From Phaeospirillum sp. (GTDB lineage: Bacteria; Pseudomonadota; Alphaproteobacteria; Rhodospirillales; Magnetospirillaceae): DNA of 64,000 bases. The notes beneath the pieces are model-generated. The model was given only the letters and a program-made list of their open reading frames with translations, did not search any database and was not told the origin of the DNA. Location of the stretch: positions 520,001-584,000 of the forward strand of contig JAUSFB010000032.1 of NCBI GenBank assembly GCA_030651575.1. The letters run 5' to 3'. The first letter of the stretch is position 1; each line of letters starts with the position of its first letter. Below are positions 35,266-44,283 of this stretch, one piece after another. The position numbers and the translations under genes are program-made.

Positions 35266-35475
35266 ATGATCGACCGCCCTGAGAAATCCCCCAATGCCCT
35301 CGACCGGCGCGCCTTCCTGCGCGGAATCGGCCTTTCGGCCGGAGCCGCCGGAGCGGCGGCGGTCGGTGTCACCGCCACCAAGGCGGACGCCAAGGCCCAG
35401 ACCGGTGCCGCCCAAGGGACTGGCTACCAGGAAACCGAACACGTCCGTCGCGCCTACGAAGCCGCTGGCTTCTGA
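35266..35475 (+). CDS. Small twin-arginine-signal protein of the formate dehydrogenase locus
   Basis: This 69-aa protein is not a separate entry in the ORF track. AGGAG sits 7 nt before the ATG at 35266. It is almost entirely a Tat signal: DRRAFLRGIGLSAGAAGAAAVGVTATKADAKA, followed by a short tail ending HVRRAYEAAGF. Such tiny Tat proteins precede fdhA in many FDH3-type operons. Their role is unproven; a small exported companion or assembly helper of FdhA is likely. Confidence 0.85.
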   Translation: MIDRPEKSPNALDRRAFLRGIGLSAGAAGAAAVGVTATKADAKAQTGAAQGTGYQETEHVRRAYEAAGF

Positions 35476-35493
35476 TATCGGAAGGGATCCGCC

Positions 35494-38373
35494 ATGCTGA
35501 TCAAGAAGCGTGAAGGCTCGGTTTCGCAGAGCCGCCTGTCCGAAACCCTCGCTTCCGTCGCCGGGGCCTCCGTCGACCGGCGCGGCTTCCTCAGGCGTTC
35601 GGGGCTGGCCGCCGGTGGCGCCGCCCTGGCCGGAGGATTGGTGGCCGGAACGGTCCAGCGGGCCGAAGCGGTTCCCCAGGCTCCCGACGCCAAGGGAGAG
35701 ATCAAGCGGGCCATCTGTACCCATTGCTCGGTGGGCTGCACCGTCAACGCCGAGGTCTCCAACGGCGTCTGGGTCGGCCAGGAACCCGCCTTCGACAGCC
35801 CGATCAATCTGGGTAGCCACTGCGCCAAGGGCGCGGCGGTGCGCGAGCATGCCCATGGCGACCGCCGCCTGAAATACCCCATGAAGCTGGAGGGCGGAAA
35901 ATACAAGCGCATCTCGTGGGAGCAGGCCATCACCGAGATCGGCGACCGCCTGCTGAAGATCCGCGAGACCGCCGGTCCCGATTCGGTCTACTGGCTGGGC
36001 TCGGCCAAGTTCTCCAACGAACAGGCCTACCTCATGCGCAAATTCGCCGCGCTGTGGGGCACCAACAACGTCGATCATCAGGCCCGCATCTGCCACTCGA
36101 CCACCGTCGCCGGCGTCGCCCAGACCTGGGGCTATGGGGCGATGACCAACTCCTACAACGACATTCATAATTCCAAGGCGATGTTCTTCATCGGCTCCAA
36201 CGCGGCCGAGGCCCATCCGGTGGCCATGATGCACATCTTGAAGGCCAAGGAGCAGAACAAGGCGCCGCTGATCGTCTGTGATCCGCGCTTTACCCGCACC
36301 GCCGCCCATGCCGACGAGTTCGTCCGCCTGCGCCCCGGCACAGATGTGCCGCTGATCTGGGGCATCCTTTACCACATCTTCGAGAACGGCTGGGAAGACA
36401 AGGAATACATCCGCAAGCGCGTTTGGGGCATGGATCAGGTCCGCGCCGAGGTTGCCAAATGGACTCCGGAGGAGACCGAGCGCGTCACCGGCGTTCCCGG
36501 CGCCCAGGTCCGGCGCGTCGCTGAATTGCTGGCCAAAAACCACCCCGCCACCGTGGTGTGGTGCATGGGCGGCACCCAGCACACCGTCGGCAACAACAAT
36601 GTCCGCGCCTATTGCATCTTGCAGCTGGCCCTGGGCAATACCGGCGTCGCGGGCGGCGGCACCAACATCTTCCGCGGCCATGACAACGTCCAGGGCGCCA
36701 CCGACATGGGCCTGGACGTCACCACCCTGCCGGCCTATTACGGCCTCGCCGCCGGAGCCTGGAAGCATTGGGCGCGGGTATGGGGCCTCGACTACGAGTG
36801 GATCAAGGCCCGTTTCAAGACCCCCGAGCTGATGGAGGCTCCCGGCATCCCGGTATCGCGCTGGTATGACGGCGTCAACGAGGCCAAGGAAAACATCGCC
36901 CAGCCCGAACCGATCAAGGCGATGATCTATTGGGGCCACGCCCCCAACTCCCAGACCCGCCAGCCCGAACTGAAGAAGGCGATGGAAAAGCTCGACACCC
37001 TGGTGGTGATCGACCCCTATCCCACCGTCACGGCGGTGCTGCACGACCGCACCGACGGCGTCTATCTGCTGCCCGCCGCCACCCAATTCGAGGTGGACGG
37101 CTCGCGCACCGCGTCCAACCGCTCGATCCAGTGGAGCGAGCGGGTGATCAAGCCGATGTTCGAGTGCAAGGCCGATCACGAGATCATGTATCTATTCGCC
37201 AAGAAGTTCGGCTACGACGCCGAATTGTTCAAGAACATCAAGCTCAACGGCGCCGAGCCGCTGGTCGAGGACATCCTGCGCGAGATCAATCGCGGCGCCT
37301 GGACCATCGCCTATACCGGCCAGTCGCCAGAGCGGCTGAAACTGCACATGGCCAACCAGCAGACCTTCGACAAGACCACCTTGAAGGCGGTGGGCGGCCC
37401 GTGCGACGGCGACTATTACGGCCTGCCCTGGCCGTGCTGGGGCAATGCCGCCATGAAGCATCCCGGTACCCCCAACCTCTACGACACCTCCAAGCCGGTG
37501 AAGGATGGCGGCCTCAACTTCCGCGCCCTGTTCCCGGAATACAAAGGTGAAAGCCTGCTGGCGGTGGATTCTTGGCCCGAAGGCTCCGAGCTTCCCGCCG
37601 GCCATCCCGGCGTCACCTTCGGCATGCTGAAAAAGCTGGGCTGGGAGGCCGATTTCACCCCCGAGGAACTGGCGGTGATCAAAAAGATCGGTGGCGAGAA
37701 GGTGGACGAGGTCGCCTGGACGGTGGATATGTCCGGCGGCATCCAGCGCGTCGCGGTCAAACACGGCATCGCGCCATTCGGCAACGGCAAGGCCCGCGCC
37801 GTGGTGTGGAACTTCCCCGATCCAGTGCCCATCCACCGAGAACCGCTGTATACGCCGCGCCGCGATCTGGTGGAGAAGTACCCCACCTATGCCGACAAGA
37901 AGATGATGCGGCTGCCCTTCCTTTATAAGACCATCCAGGACAAGGACGTCTCGAAGGACTTCCCCATCATCCTGACCTCCGGGCGGCTGGTGGAGTACGA
38001 GGGCGGCGGCGACGAGACCCGCTCGAACCCCTGGCTGGCCGAGTTGCAGCCCGATATGTTCGTCGAGGTCAACACCTTCGACGCCAACAATGTGGGCGTG
38101 CGCAACGGCGAGTTCGTCTGGGTCCACGGCCCCGAAGGCGGCAAGGTCAAGGTCAAGGCCAAGATCACCGAGCGGGTAGGACGCGGCGTTGCCTTCATGC
38201 CGTTCCACTTCGGCGGCTGGTTCCAGGGCAAGGATCTCCGGTCCAAATATCCGGAGGGCGCGTCTCCCATTGTCCTGGGCGAAAGCACCAACACCGCCCA
38301 GACCTACGGTTATGACGCGGTGACGGCCATGCAGGAGACGAAAGTCACCCTGTGCCGCATCGAAAAGGCGTGA
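35494..38373 (+). CDS. fdhA: Formate dehydrogenase catalytic (Mo/W-bis-MGD) alpha subunit
   Basis: This periplasmic enzyme oxidises formate to CO2. The 959-aa product has a Tat signal (DRRGFLRRSGLAAGG, about 28-42). The [4Fe-4S] site Cys75-x2-Cys78-x3-Cys82...Cys110 lies in CTHCSVGC. The metal ligand is a normal Cys200 (RICHSTTVAG), not selenocysteine; no in-frame TGA occurs. Further motifs (MFFIGSNAAEAHPVAMMHIL, GNTGVAGGGTNIFRGHDNVQG) fit the membrane-bound FDH alpha family. It is followed by the beta subunit, lipoprotein and cytochrome subunits. Confidence 0.95.
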   Translation: MLIKKREGSVSQSRLSETLASVAGASVDRRGFLRRSGLAAGGAALAGGLVAGTVQRAEAVPQAPDAKGEIKRAICTHCSVGCTVNAEVSNGVWVGQEPAFDSPINLGSHCAKGAAVREHAHGDRRLKYPMKLEGGKYKRISWEQAITEIGDRLLKIRETAGPDSVYWLGSAKFSNEQAYLMRKFAALWGTNNVDHQARICHSTTVAGVAQTWGYGAMTNSYNDIHNSKAMFFIGSNAAEAHPVAMMHILKAKEQNKAPLIVCDPRFTRTAAHADEFVRLRPGTDVPLIWGILYHIFENGWEDKEYIRKRVWGMDQVRAEVAKWTPEETERVTGVPGAQVRRVAELLAKNHPATVVWCMGGTQHTVGNNNVRAYCILQLALGNTGVAGGGTNIFRGHDNVQGATDMGLDVTTLPAYYGLAAGAWKHWARVWGLDYEWIKARFKTPELMEAPGIPVSRWYDGVNEAKENIAQPEPIKAMIYWGHAPNSQTRQPELKKAMEKLDTLVVIDPYPTVTAVLHDRTDGVYLLPAATQFEVDGSRTASNRSIQWSERVIKPMFECKADHEIMYLFAKKFGYDAELFKNIKLNGAEPLVEDILREINRGAWTIAYTGQSPERLKLHMANQQTFDKTTLKAVGGPCDGDYYGLPWPCWGNAAMKHPGTPNLYDTSKPVKDGGLNFRALFPEYKGESLLAVDSWPEGSELPAGHPGVTFGMLKKLGWEADFTPEELAVIKKIGGEKVDEVAWTVDMSGGIQRVAVKHGIAPFGNGKARAVVWNFPDPVPIHREPLYTPRRDLVEKYPTYADKKMMRLPFLYKTIQDKDVSKDFPIILTSGRLVEYEGGGDETRSNPWLAELQPDMFVEVNTFDANNVGVRNGEFVWVHGPEGGKVKVKAKITERVGRGVAFMPFHFGGWFQGKDLRSKYPEGASPIVLGESTNTAQTYGYDAVTAMQETKVTLCRIEKA

Positions 38374-38387
38374 GGAGGACATAGATC

Positions 38388-39014
38388 ATGGCCCGCATGA
38401 AATTCCTCTGCGACGCCGAGCGTTGCATCCATTGCAGCGGCTGCGTCACCGCCTGCAAGAACGAACACGAAGTGCCGTGGGGCATCAACCGCCGAAGGGT
38501 GGTGACGCTCAACGACGGCAAGCCGGGGCAGCGCTCCCTGTCGGTGGCCTGCATGCACTGCTCGGACGCGCCCTGCATGGCGGTCTGTCCGGTGGATTGC
38601 TTCTACCAGACCGGCGACGGCATCGTGCTGCACAACAAGGATCTGTGCATCGGCTGCGGCTATTGCTTCTACGCCTGTCCGTTCGGTGCGCCGCAATACC
38701 CCTCCACCGGCAATTTCGGTGGACGCGGCAAGATGGATAAGTGCACCTTCTGCGCCGGCGGTCCCGAGGCCGACCATTCCAAGGCGGAATTGGAAAAATA
38801 CGGCCGCAACCGCATCGCCGAGGGCAAGCTGCCGCTCTGCGCCGAAATGTGCGCCACCAAGGCCCTGCTGGCCGGCGATGGCGACATGGTGTCCACCATC
38901 TACCGCGAACGGGTGATGGCGCGCGGCTTCGGGTCCGGCGCCGCCGGCTGGGGCCACGCCTATCGCGAGCAGGAGCGCACCCGCGAACGCAAGGGGCCTG
39001 GGGCGAAGGAGTAG
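38388..39014 (+). CDS. fdhB: Formate dehydrogenase iron-sulfur (beta) subunit
   Basis: This 208-aa electron-transfer subunit binds four [4Fe-4S] clusters. The visible motifs are CIHCSGCVTACKNE, CMHCSDAPCMAVCPVDC, CIGCGYCFYACPFGA and a Cys-rich set (CTFCAGG, LCAEMCATKA). The length matches the short FDH3 beta type rather than E. coli FdnH, which carries a C-terminal membrane helix. It relays electrons from FdhA to the cytochrome b subunit. The ATG at 38388 follows GAGGAGG, 14 nt after fdhA. Confidence 0.94.
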   Translation: MARMKFLCDAERCIHCSGCVTACKNEHEVPWGINRRRVVTLNDGKPGQRSLSVACMHCSDAPCMAVCPVDCFYQTGDGIVLHNKDLCIGCGYCFYACPFGAPQYPSTGNFGGRGKMDKCTFCAGGPEADHSKAELEKYGRNRIAEGKLPLCAEMCATKALLAGDGDMVSTIYRERVMARGFGSGAAGWGHAYREQERTRERKGPGAKE

Positions 39015-39018
39015 CGCC

Positions 39019-39294
39019 ATGAGCAGCCGACGCACCACCATCACCGTCACGTTGGGGCTGGTCCTGTTGGCCGGCTGCAACGCCGAGGAACGCGGCCATG
39101 CGATCAAACTGGACAAGGGCGTCTATGCCGGGGCGTCGGACAGCGTGCTATCCGACGCCACCCGTCTTGCCCTGAACCAGCGCATGATCTGGCAGACCGA
39201 CGGCCCCGCCAGGGTAGCGACGGCGACCGGCCCCGCCGCTATGCCGTCGGGCACGGCCGCCGTCACCGGCCGCATGGCCGGCCAGAACTATTGA
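39019..39294 (+). CDS. Small lipoprotein inside the formate dehydrogenase operon
   Basis: This 91-aa protein has a lipobox (VLLAGC, Cys at about 19), so it is anchored to a membrane facing the periplasm. The mature part is short: KLDKGVYAGASDSVLSDATRLALNQRMIWQ, then a Gly/Ala-rich tail. It starts 4 nt after fdhB and ends just before the gamma subunit start, so it belongs to the operon. I recognise no domain. It may help hold the periplasmic enzyme at the membrane. Confidence 0.75.
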   Translation: MSSRRTTITVTLGLVLLAGCNAEERGHAIKLDKGVYAGASDSVLSDATRLALNQRMIWQTDGPARVATATGPAAMPSGTAAVTGRMAGQNY

Positions 39295-39308
39295 GGAGGA
39301 GGAACGCG

Positions 39309-40289
39309 ATGCGCTGGACCACCTTCCTCGCGAGTCTGCTGATCATCGCCGGGTGCTGGGTGCCCCCGGCAATGGCGGCCTCGTCCGATGGCGACATTCC
39401 CACCGCCGCCCAGTCCGACCGGATCTCTCAGCCGGACACTTGGCGCGCCATTCGTCAGGGCGAAGGCGGCTTCATCGCCGGCCAGCCCGCCCAGCGCGGT
39501 GTGCTGATTCAGTCCGAGGGCGAATCCTGGCGGGCGGCGCGCAACGGCAAGCTGGCCTGGTATGCCGGATTGGCCCTGGTGGGGGTCAGCCTCGCCATCG
39601 GCGCGTTCTACTTGTTCCGCGGCAAGATCATGATGGAGGGCGGACCGTCGGGAAAAACCATCCTGCGCTTCACCAGGATCGAACGCATCGGCCATTGGAT
39701 GACCGCCGGCTCGTTCCTGGTGCTGGGGATCAGCGGGTTGAACATGCTGTTCGGGCGCTGGCTGCTGGAACCGCTGATCGGGAAAACCCTGTTCTCGTGG
39801 CTCACCTGGGCCGGCAAATGGCTGCACAACCTGTCGGGCTTCGTCTTCATCGCTGGAATGGTGGTGATCTTCGTGCTGTGGGCCAGGGACAATCTGTGGG
39901 ACCGCTATGACGCCGGCTGGATCGCCCATGGCGGCGGCCTGCTGAAGAAAGGCGATCATCCCCCCGCCGCCAAATTCAATTTCGGCCAGAAGACTCAGTT
40001 CTGGATGGTGATCGTGGTCGGCGCCCTGGTGTCGTCCACCGGCATCAGCCTGCTCTTCCCCTTCAGCTTCGCCGATCTGGCCGGTATGCAGGTAATGCAG
40101 TTGGTCCATGCCGCCCTGGCGGTGGTCATGGTGCTGTTCATCCTGGGCCATATCTATATCGGCACGGTGGGCATGGAAGGCGCCAGCACCGCCGTCACCA
40201 CCGGCTATGTGGACCTGGAATGGGCGCGCACGCACCACGCCGTCTGGGTCGCCGAGGAGGAGACCAAGACGGCCAAACCGGCGGAGTAG
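39309..40289 (+). CDS. fdhC: Formate dehydrogenase cytochrome b (gamma) subunit
   Basis: GAGGAGGAGG lies upstream of the ATG at 39309; the track start at 39291 is a TTG. The 326-aa protein has an N-terminal signal peptide ending AMA and a periplasmic stretch. Four membrane helices follow, with heme-ligand-like His in RIERIGHWM, WLHNLSGFVFI, and HIYIGTVGMEG. It matches the FdnI/FdoI-type subunit that takes electrons from FdhB and reduces quinone in the membrane. Confidence 0.93.
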   Translation: MRWTTFLASLLIIAGCWVPPAMAASSDGDIPTAAQSDRISQPDTWRAIRQGEGGFIAGQPAQRGVLIQSEGESWRAARNGKLAWYAGLALVGVSLAIGAFYLFRGKIMMEGGPSGKTILRFTRIERIGHWMTAGSFLVLGISGLNMLFGRWLLEPLIGKTLFSWLTWAGKWLHNLSGFVFIAGMVVIFVLWARDNLWDRYDAGWIAHGGGLLKKGDHPPAAKFNFGQKTQFWMVIVVGALVSSTGISLLFPFSFADLAGMQVMQLVHAALAVVMVLFILGHIYIGTVGMEGASTAVTTGYVDLEWARTHHAVWVAEEETKTAKPAE

Positions 40290-40310
40290 CGCGACGGGGC
40301 CGGCTGGCCC

Positions 40311-40934
40311 CTATCCCTTCGCCGCCGGGCGATGCCGAGTCAGATCCTGCGGCCAGATGGAACTGGGGTCCATGGTCTCGCGGCCCGGTTCCGCCTCGGT
40401 CAGCGGTTGACACAGCCGCAGGCTTTCCAGGCATTTGGCCGCCAATTGCTGATAGGCCTGAGTTCCCCGGGTCTTGCGGGCGATCTCGCCATCGCTGAGT
40501 TCACGAACCACCTTGGCCGGAATGCCGGCGACCAGGACGCGCGGCGGGATGATGGCCCCGGCCGGCACGAAGGCCATGGCCGCCATGATGGAGTTCTCCC
40601 CCAACTCGGCGCCGTCATAGATGGCGCTGTTCATGCCCACCAGCCCGTTGCGCCGGATGATGCAGCCATGCACCACCGAGCCGTGCCCGATATGGCCGTC
40701 ATCCTCGACGATGGTGTGAAAGCCGGGGGTTCCGTGCAGCATGCAATAATCCTGGATATTGCAGCCGGCGCCGACGATGACGCTGGAGAAGTCGGCCCGC
40801 AGGCTGGCGCCGGGGCCGATATAGCAATTGGGGCCGATGCGCACATCACCGATCAGGACTGCGGTGGGATGCACGAAGGCAGTGGGGTGGACGATGGGAA
40901 TCATCCCCTCGAACGAATAGCACAAGCCGCTCAT
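40311..40934 (-). CDS. paaY: PaaY-type hexapeptide-repeat protein (gamma-carbonic anhydrase fold)
   Basis: The start is the ATG at 40934, which overlaps the thioesterase stop by 4 nt. The 207-aa product is a left-handed beta helix: VHPTAFVHPTAVLIGDVRIGPNCYIGPGASLRAD with hexapeptide repeats to residue ~140, followed by a helical tail. Putative zinc-ligand His occur in IGHGSVVHG. Length and motif order match PaaY, a thioesterase-linked protein of the phenylacetate pathway, rather than a true carbonic anhydrase. No other paa genes are present here. Confidence 0.82.
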   Translation of the reverse strand: MSGLCYSFEGMIPIVHPTAFVHPTAVLIGDVRIGPNCYIGPGASLRADFSSVIVGAGCNIQDYCMLHGTPGFHTIVEDDGHIGHGSVVHGCIIRRNGLVGMNSAIYDGAELGENSIMAAMAFVPAGAIIPPRVLVAGIPAKVVRELSDGEIARKTRGTQAYQQLAAKCLESLRLCQPLTEAEPGRETMDPSSIWPQDLTRHRPAAKG

Positions 40935-41380
40935 GTGGTCCTCCGATGGCGCTCGAACACGGCGCGGATATGGTCCGGAATGGGAACCGGCCGCTGGGTC
41001 CGCCGATCGACGAAAACGTGGATCCAATGTCCTTCGGCGGCGGCCTCGTCGCAGCCCTCCTCGAACAGGGCCAGTCCATAACGGGCGCTGGTGCGGCCCA
41101 TATGGTCGATGCGGATGCCGGCCACCACGCCGGCCGGATAGGACAAGGGGCGCAGGAATTTGCAGTGGGTCTCGGCAGCGAAGGTGATCACCGGCGAATT
41201 CATCAGATCGATGGCGCAAGGTCCGCGCAGGAACGCCACCACCACATGCTCGAAAAAGCGCTGGTACAGCACATTGTTGAGATGCCCGAACATATCATTG
41301 TCGGACCAGCGGGTCTGGATATCGACCCGATAGGGATAATCGGCCTGCCGGCCTGCTTCTTTCTTGTGCCCGCCGCTCAT
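40931..41380 (-). CDS. Acyl-CoA thioesterase, 4-hydroxybenzoyl-CoA/YbgC type
   Basis: This gene is buried inside a longer ORF in the track. From the ATG at 41380 it encodes a 149-aa hot-dog-fold protein. The motif RWSDNDMFGHLNNVLYQRFFE matches the catalytic Asp/His region of 4HBT thioesterases. It hydrolyses a CoA thioester; the acyl group is unknown. It overlaps bdhA by 4 nt at its start and paaY by 4 nt at its end, so all three genes are one operon. Confidence 0.88.
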   Translation of the reverse strand: MSGGHKKEAGRQADYPYRVDIQTRWSDNDMFGHLNNVLYQRFFEHVVVAFLRGPCAIDLMNSPVITFAAETHCKFLRPLSYPAGVVAGIRIDHMGRTSARYGLALFEEGCDEAAAEGHWIHVFVDRRTQRPVPIPDHIRAVFERHRRTT

Positions 41381-42159
41381 TGCGCCGTCCATCCGCCTTC
41401 CACCGGCAGGCTGGCGCCGGTGATGTTGACGGCAGGGGGCGAACACAAAAACACCGCCAGACCGCCCAGTTGCTCGGTGGTGGTAAAGATCCTGGTCGGC
41501 TGCTTCTCGCTCAGCATCTCGGCGCCGGCCTGCTCGACCGACACCCCATCGCGGGCGGCGCGGGTGTCGATCTGGGCCTGAACCAACGGCGTCAGCACCC
41601 AGCCGGGACAGATAGCGTTGCAGGTGATTCCGGTCTCGGCGGTCTCCAGCGCCACCGTCTTGGTCAGACCGACCACGCCGTGCTTCGCGGCGACATAGGC
41701 CGCCTTGTTGGCCGAGGCCACCAGACCGTGAACCGAGGCGATGTTGATGATTCGACCCCAACCGCGCGCCTTCATGCCAGGCACGGCGGCGCGGGTGGCG
41801 TGGAATACCGCCGTCAGGTTGATGGCGATCACCGCGTCCCAGCGGTCCAGCGGGAACTCATCCACCGGCGACACATACTGGATGCCGGCATTGTTGACCA
41901 GGATATCGACCGCGCCCATACGGGTCAGCGCGTCGCGCACCACCGCGCCGCCGCCATCGGGCTTGGACAGATCGGCATCGTTGTACAAAACCCGCACGCC
42001 GAATTCCCGCTCCAGACCTGCGCGCAGGGCCTCGACCTCGCCGGCGTCGCCAAAGCCGTTGAGCATGAGCCGAGCGCCCTGCCCCGCCAGCGCGCGGGCG
42101 ATGCCCAGGCCGATCCCGCTGGTCGAGCCGGTGACTACCGCCGTTTTACCCTTCAACAT
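41377..42159 (-). CDS. bdhA: 3-hydroxybutyrate dehydrogenase
   Basis: The ATG at 42159 follows CGGGAGAG; the track ORF extends further upstream. The 260-aa short-chain dehydrogenase has the NAD-binding motif TGSTSGIGLGIA, NNAGIQ and the active-site SVHGLVASANKAAYVAAKHG with Tyr-x3-Lys. The QYVSPVDEFP and CPGWVLTPLVQAQI stretches are typical of BdhA. It oxidises (R)-3-hydroxybutyrate to acetoacetate, a step in using stored polyhydroxybutyrate. It is the first gene of an operon with the thioesterase and paaY. Confidence 0.92.
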   Translation of the reverse strand: MLKGKTAVVTGSTSGIGLGIARALAGQGARLMLNGFGDAGEVEALRAGLEREFGVRVLYNDADLSKPDGGGAVVRDALTRMGAVDILVNNAGIQYVSPVDEFPLDRWDAVIAINLTAVFHATRAAVPGMKARGWGRIINIASVHGLVASANKAAYVAAKHGVVGLTKTVALETAETGITCNAICPGWVLTPLVQAQIDTRAARDGVSVEQAGAEMLSEKQPTRIFTTTEQLGGLAVFLCSPPAVNITGASLPVEGGWTAQ

Positions 42160-42224
42160 GATGGCTCTCCCGATGACGCAGTCCAAAGTGATAACGCGAG
42201 AAAAATAGGCATACAAGTACCGAT

Positions 42225-42419
42225 TTAACGCTTGAAGAACGCCTCGGCCCCGGCCCGCACCGATTCCTTGCGTTTGATCGCCTCGTTGGCCCTGACGATT
42301 TCGGCTTCCAGCCCGGTGATATAGTCCCGCAATTCCTCGATCGACATGGGATCGAGGACTTTGAGTGCGGGAGCCTTTTTGCGGGGCTCCAGATCGTCGC
42401 TGTCCATGACAATTGCCAT
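42225..42419 (-). CDS. DUF1192 family small protein
   Basis: This 64-aa protein matches DUF1192: an acidic start, then DPMSIEELRDYITGLEAEIVRANEAIKRKES, a coiled-coil helix, and a short basic end. The family is alphaproteobacterial and of unknown role. It is divergent from the quinone oxidoreductase gene, with about 65 nt between starts. The start could be 42419 or the ATG at 42407; AGAGG lies immediately upstream of the first. Confidence 0.88.
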   Translation of the reverse strand: MAIVMDSDDLEPRKKAPALKVLDPMSIEELRDYITGLEAEIVRANEAIKRKESVRAGAEAFFKR

Positions 42420-42484
42420 CCTCTCTTGCCTTCACCGGTCGAACGTACCAGATTGACCGCTCCATGGACAAACAGGGGTTGAGA

Positions 42485-43477
42485 ATGCTGCCCGACAGCA
42501 TGACATGCGTCGAAATCACCAAACCCGGCCCGCCCGAGGTTCTGTGTCCCGCCACCCGGCCGTTGCCGTCGCCGCGCCCCGGCGAGGTTCTGATCAGGGT
42601 TGCCGCCGCCGGCATCAACCGCCCCGACGTGTTGCAGCGCCAGGGAGTCTATCCGGCCCCGCCCGGCGCCTCGGACCTGCCCGGCCTGGAAGTTTCGGGA
42701 CATGTCGCCGCCCTGGGCGACGGCGTCGCCGCTCTGGCCGTGGGCGAAGCGGTCTGCGCCCTGGTCCCCGGCGGCGGCTATGCCGCGTACTGCGCCGTCG
42801 ACGCCAGACTGTGCCTGCCGCTTCCCGCCGGTTACGACATGATCCGGGCGGCGGCCCTGCCCGAGACCTTCTTCACCGTCTGGCACAACGTGGTCGAACG
42901 CGGCCAGTTGAAAGCCGGCGAACGCTTTTTGGTTCATGGCGGGGCCGGCGGCATCGGCACCACCGCCATCCAGTTGGCCAAGGCCCTGGGCGCCACTGTG
43001 TTCGCCACCGCCTCCGGCCCCGCCAAGTGTAAGGCCTGCGCCGATCTGGGGGCCGACCACGCCATCGACTACACCGCCCAGGATTTCGTCGAGGTCGTCA
43101 AGGCCGCGACTGGCGGCGAGGGCGTCGACGTCATCCTCGACATGGTGGGAGGCGACTACATCGCCCGCAATATCAAGTCGCTGGCCGCCGATGGCCGTCT
43201 GGTGTCCATCGCCTTCCTGCGCGGCTCCACCGCCGAGGTGAACCTGATGCCGGTGATGCTGAAGCGCCTGACCCTGACCGGCTCGACGCTGCGGCCCCAG
43301 TCCAACGACGCCAAGGCGCGCATGGCCGAGGGCCTGCGCGCCACCGTCTGGCCACTGCTGTCGGCCGGAACCATCGCTCCGGTGATTCACGCAACCCTCC
43401 CACTGGCCGAGGCCGCCGAGGCCCACCGGCTGATGGAGAGCAACACTCATATCGGCAAGATCATCTTGACGATTTGA
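42485..43477 (+). CDS. NAD(P)H quinone oxidoreductase, PIG3-type zinc-independent MDR family
   Basis: I start at 42485 because GGGGTTGAGA precedes it; the track ORF begins 24 codons earlier across the divergent gene. The 330-aa protein is a medium-chain reductase without structural zinc. It has GINRPDVLQRQG, the NADPH motif VHGGAGGIGTTAIQLAKALGA, and a C-terminal EAAEAHRLMESNTHIGKIIL. It should reduce quinones or related enones with NADPH. It is monocistronic. Confidence 0.9.
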   Translation: MLPDSMTCVEITKPGPPEVLCPATRPLPSPRPGEVLIRVAAAGINRPDVLQRQGVYPAPPGASDLPGLEVSGHVAALGDGVAALAVGEAVCALVPGGGYAAYCAVDARLCLPLPAGYDMIRAAALPETFFTVWHNVVERGQLKAGERFLVHGGAGGIGTTAIQLAKALGATVFATASGPAKCKACADLGADHAIDYTAQDFVEVVKAATGGEGVDVILDMVGGDYIARNIKSLAADGRLVSIAFLRGSTAEVNLMPVMLKRLTLTGSTLRPQSNDAKARMAEGLRATVWPLLSAGTIAPVIHATLPLAEAAEAHRLMESNTHIGKIILTI

Positions 43478-43685
43478 CCAATGCCACATTCACCCATATA
43501 ACTGTCGGCGCATTCCAAAGATGATCGCCGCCCGCATCGCGGACCTTCGGGGCCGGGCGGGCAATTCGTAAAGCTTTGCGGGGGAGTTCCCGCCCCGTCC
43601 CATCCGGGTCGGAGGGGCGCATCCCCGCTGGAGCCGCCGGCCTTGTGCCGACTGGCCCGCGTTTTAAGATATTACAGGAGGTTTC

Positions 43686-44261
43686 ATGGCCCTGCCGCTC
43701 ATGCCCAAGGCGACCGCCGTCTGGTTGGTCGAGAACACCGCCCTCACCTTCGAGCAGGTCGCCGATTTCTGCGGCCTGCACCCGCTGGAAGTCCAGGCCA
43801 TCGCCGACGGTGAAGTGGCCGTGGGCATCGTCGGCCTCGACCCCGTCGCCAACAGCCAGGTGACCCGCGCCGACATCGTGCGCTGCGAAGCCAACCCCGA
43901 TGCACGCCTGCGGCTGATCGTGACCGACCTTCCCCAATCCAACGCCAAGTCCAAGGGCGCGCGTTATACCCCGGTGTCAAAGCGCCAGGATCGCCCCGAC
44001 GCCATCGCCTGGATCATCAAGCACCACCCGGAACTGTCGGACGCCGGCATTTCCAAGCTGATCGGCACCACCAAGCCGACCATCCAGTCGGTACGCGACA
44101 AGACCCACTGGAACGCCTCCAACATCAAGCCGCGCAATCCGGTGACCCTGGGCATGTGCTCGGAAGCCGACCTGGAAAAAGCCATCGCCCTGTGCGGCCG
44201 TTCGCGCAGCCATCACGACATCGCCGCCGAGCAGCAGCAGCAGCAGCAAAACGACGAATAG
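43686..44261 (+). CDS. trcR: TrcR-type cell cycle regulator (DUF1013)
   Basis: This 191-aa protein is the conserved alphaproteobacterial DUF1013 family, named TrcR in Caulobacter, where it is linked to cell-cycle transcription. The conserved core is PKATAVWLVENTALTFEQVADFCGLHPLEVQAIADGE and RPDAIAWIIKHHPELSDAGISKLIGTTKPTI. It looks like a helix-turn-helix pair with no membrane part. CAGGAGG precedes the ATG. The end encodes six consecutive glutamines (CAG-rich). A strong terminator follows. Confidence 0.9.
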   Translation: MALPLMPKATAVWLVENTALTFEQVADFCGLHPLEVQAIADGEVAVGIVGLDPVANSQVTRADIVRCEANPDARLRLIVTDLPQSNAKSKGARYTPVSKRQDRPDAIAWIIKHHPELSDAGISKLIGTTKPTIQSVRDKTHWNASNIKPRNPVTLGMCSEADLEKAIALCGRSRSHHDIAAEQQQQQQNDE

Positions 44262-44283
44262 ATCCAGCCGTATGGCTTGAACG

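Noticed and set aside
35176-37179. 667-aa minus-strand ORF over fdhA
   Set aside because: Shadow frame of fdhA, without a recognisable domain.
35494-38373. Selenocysteine at the formate dehydrogenase active site
   Set aside because: The metal ligand position is a TGC Cys codon (RICHSTTV) and there is no in-frame TGA or SECIS-like hairpin.
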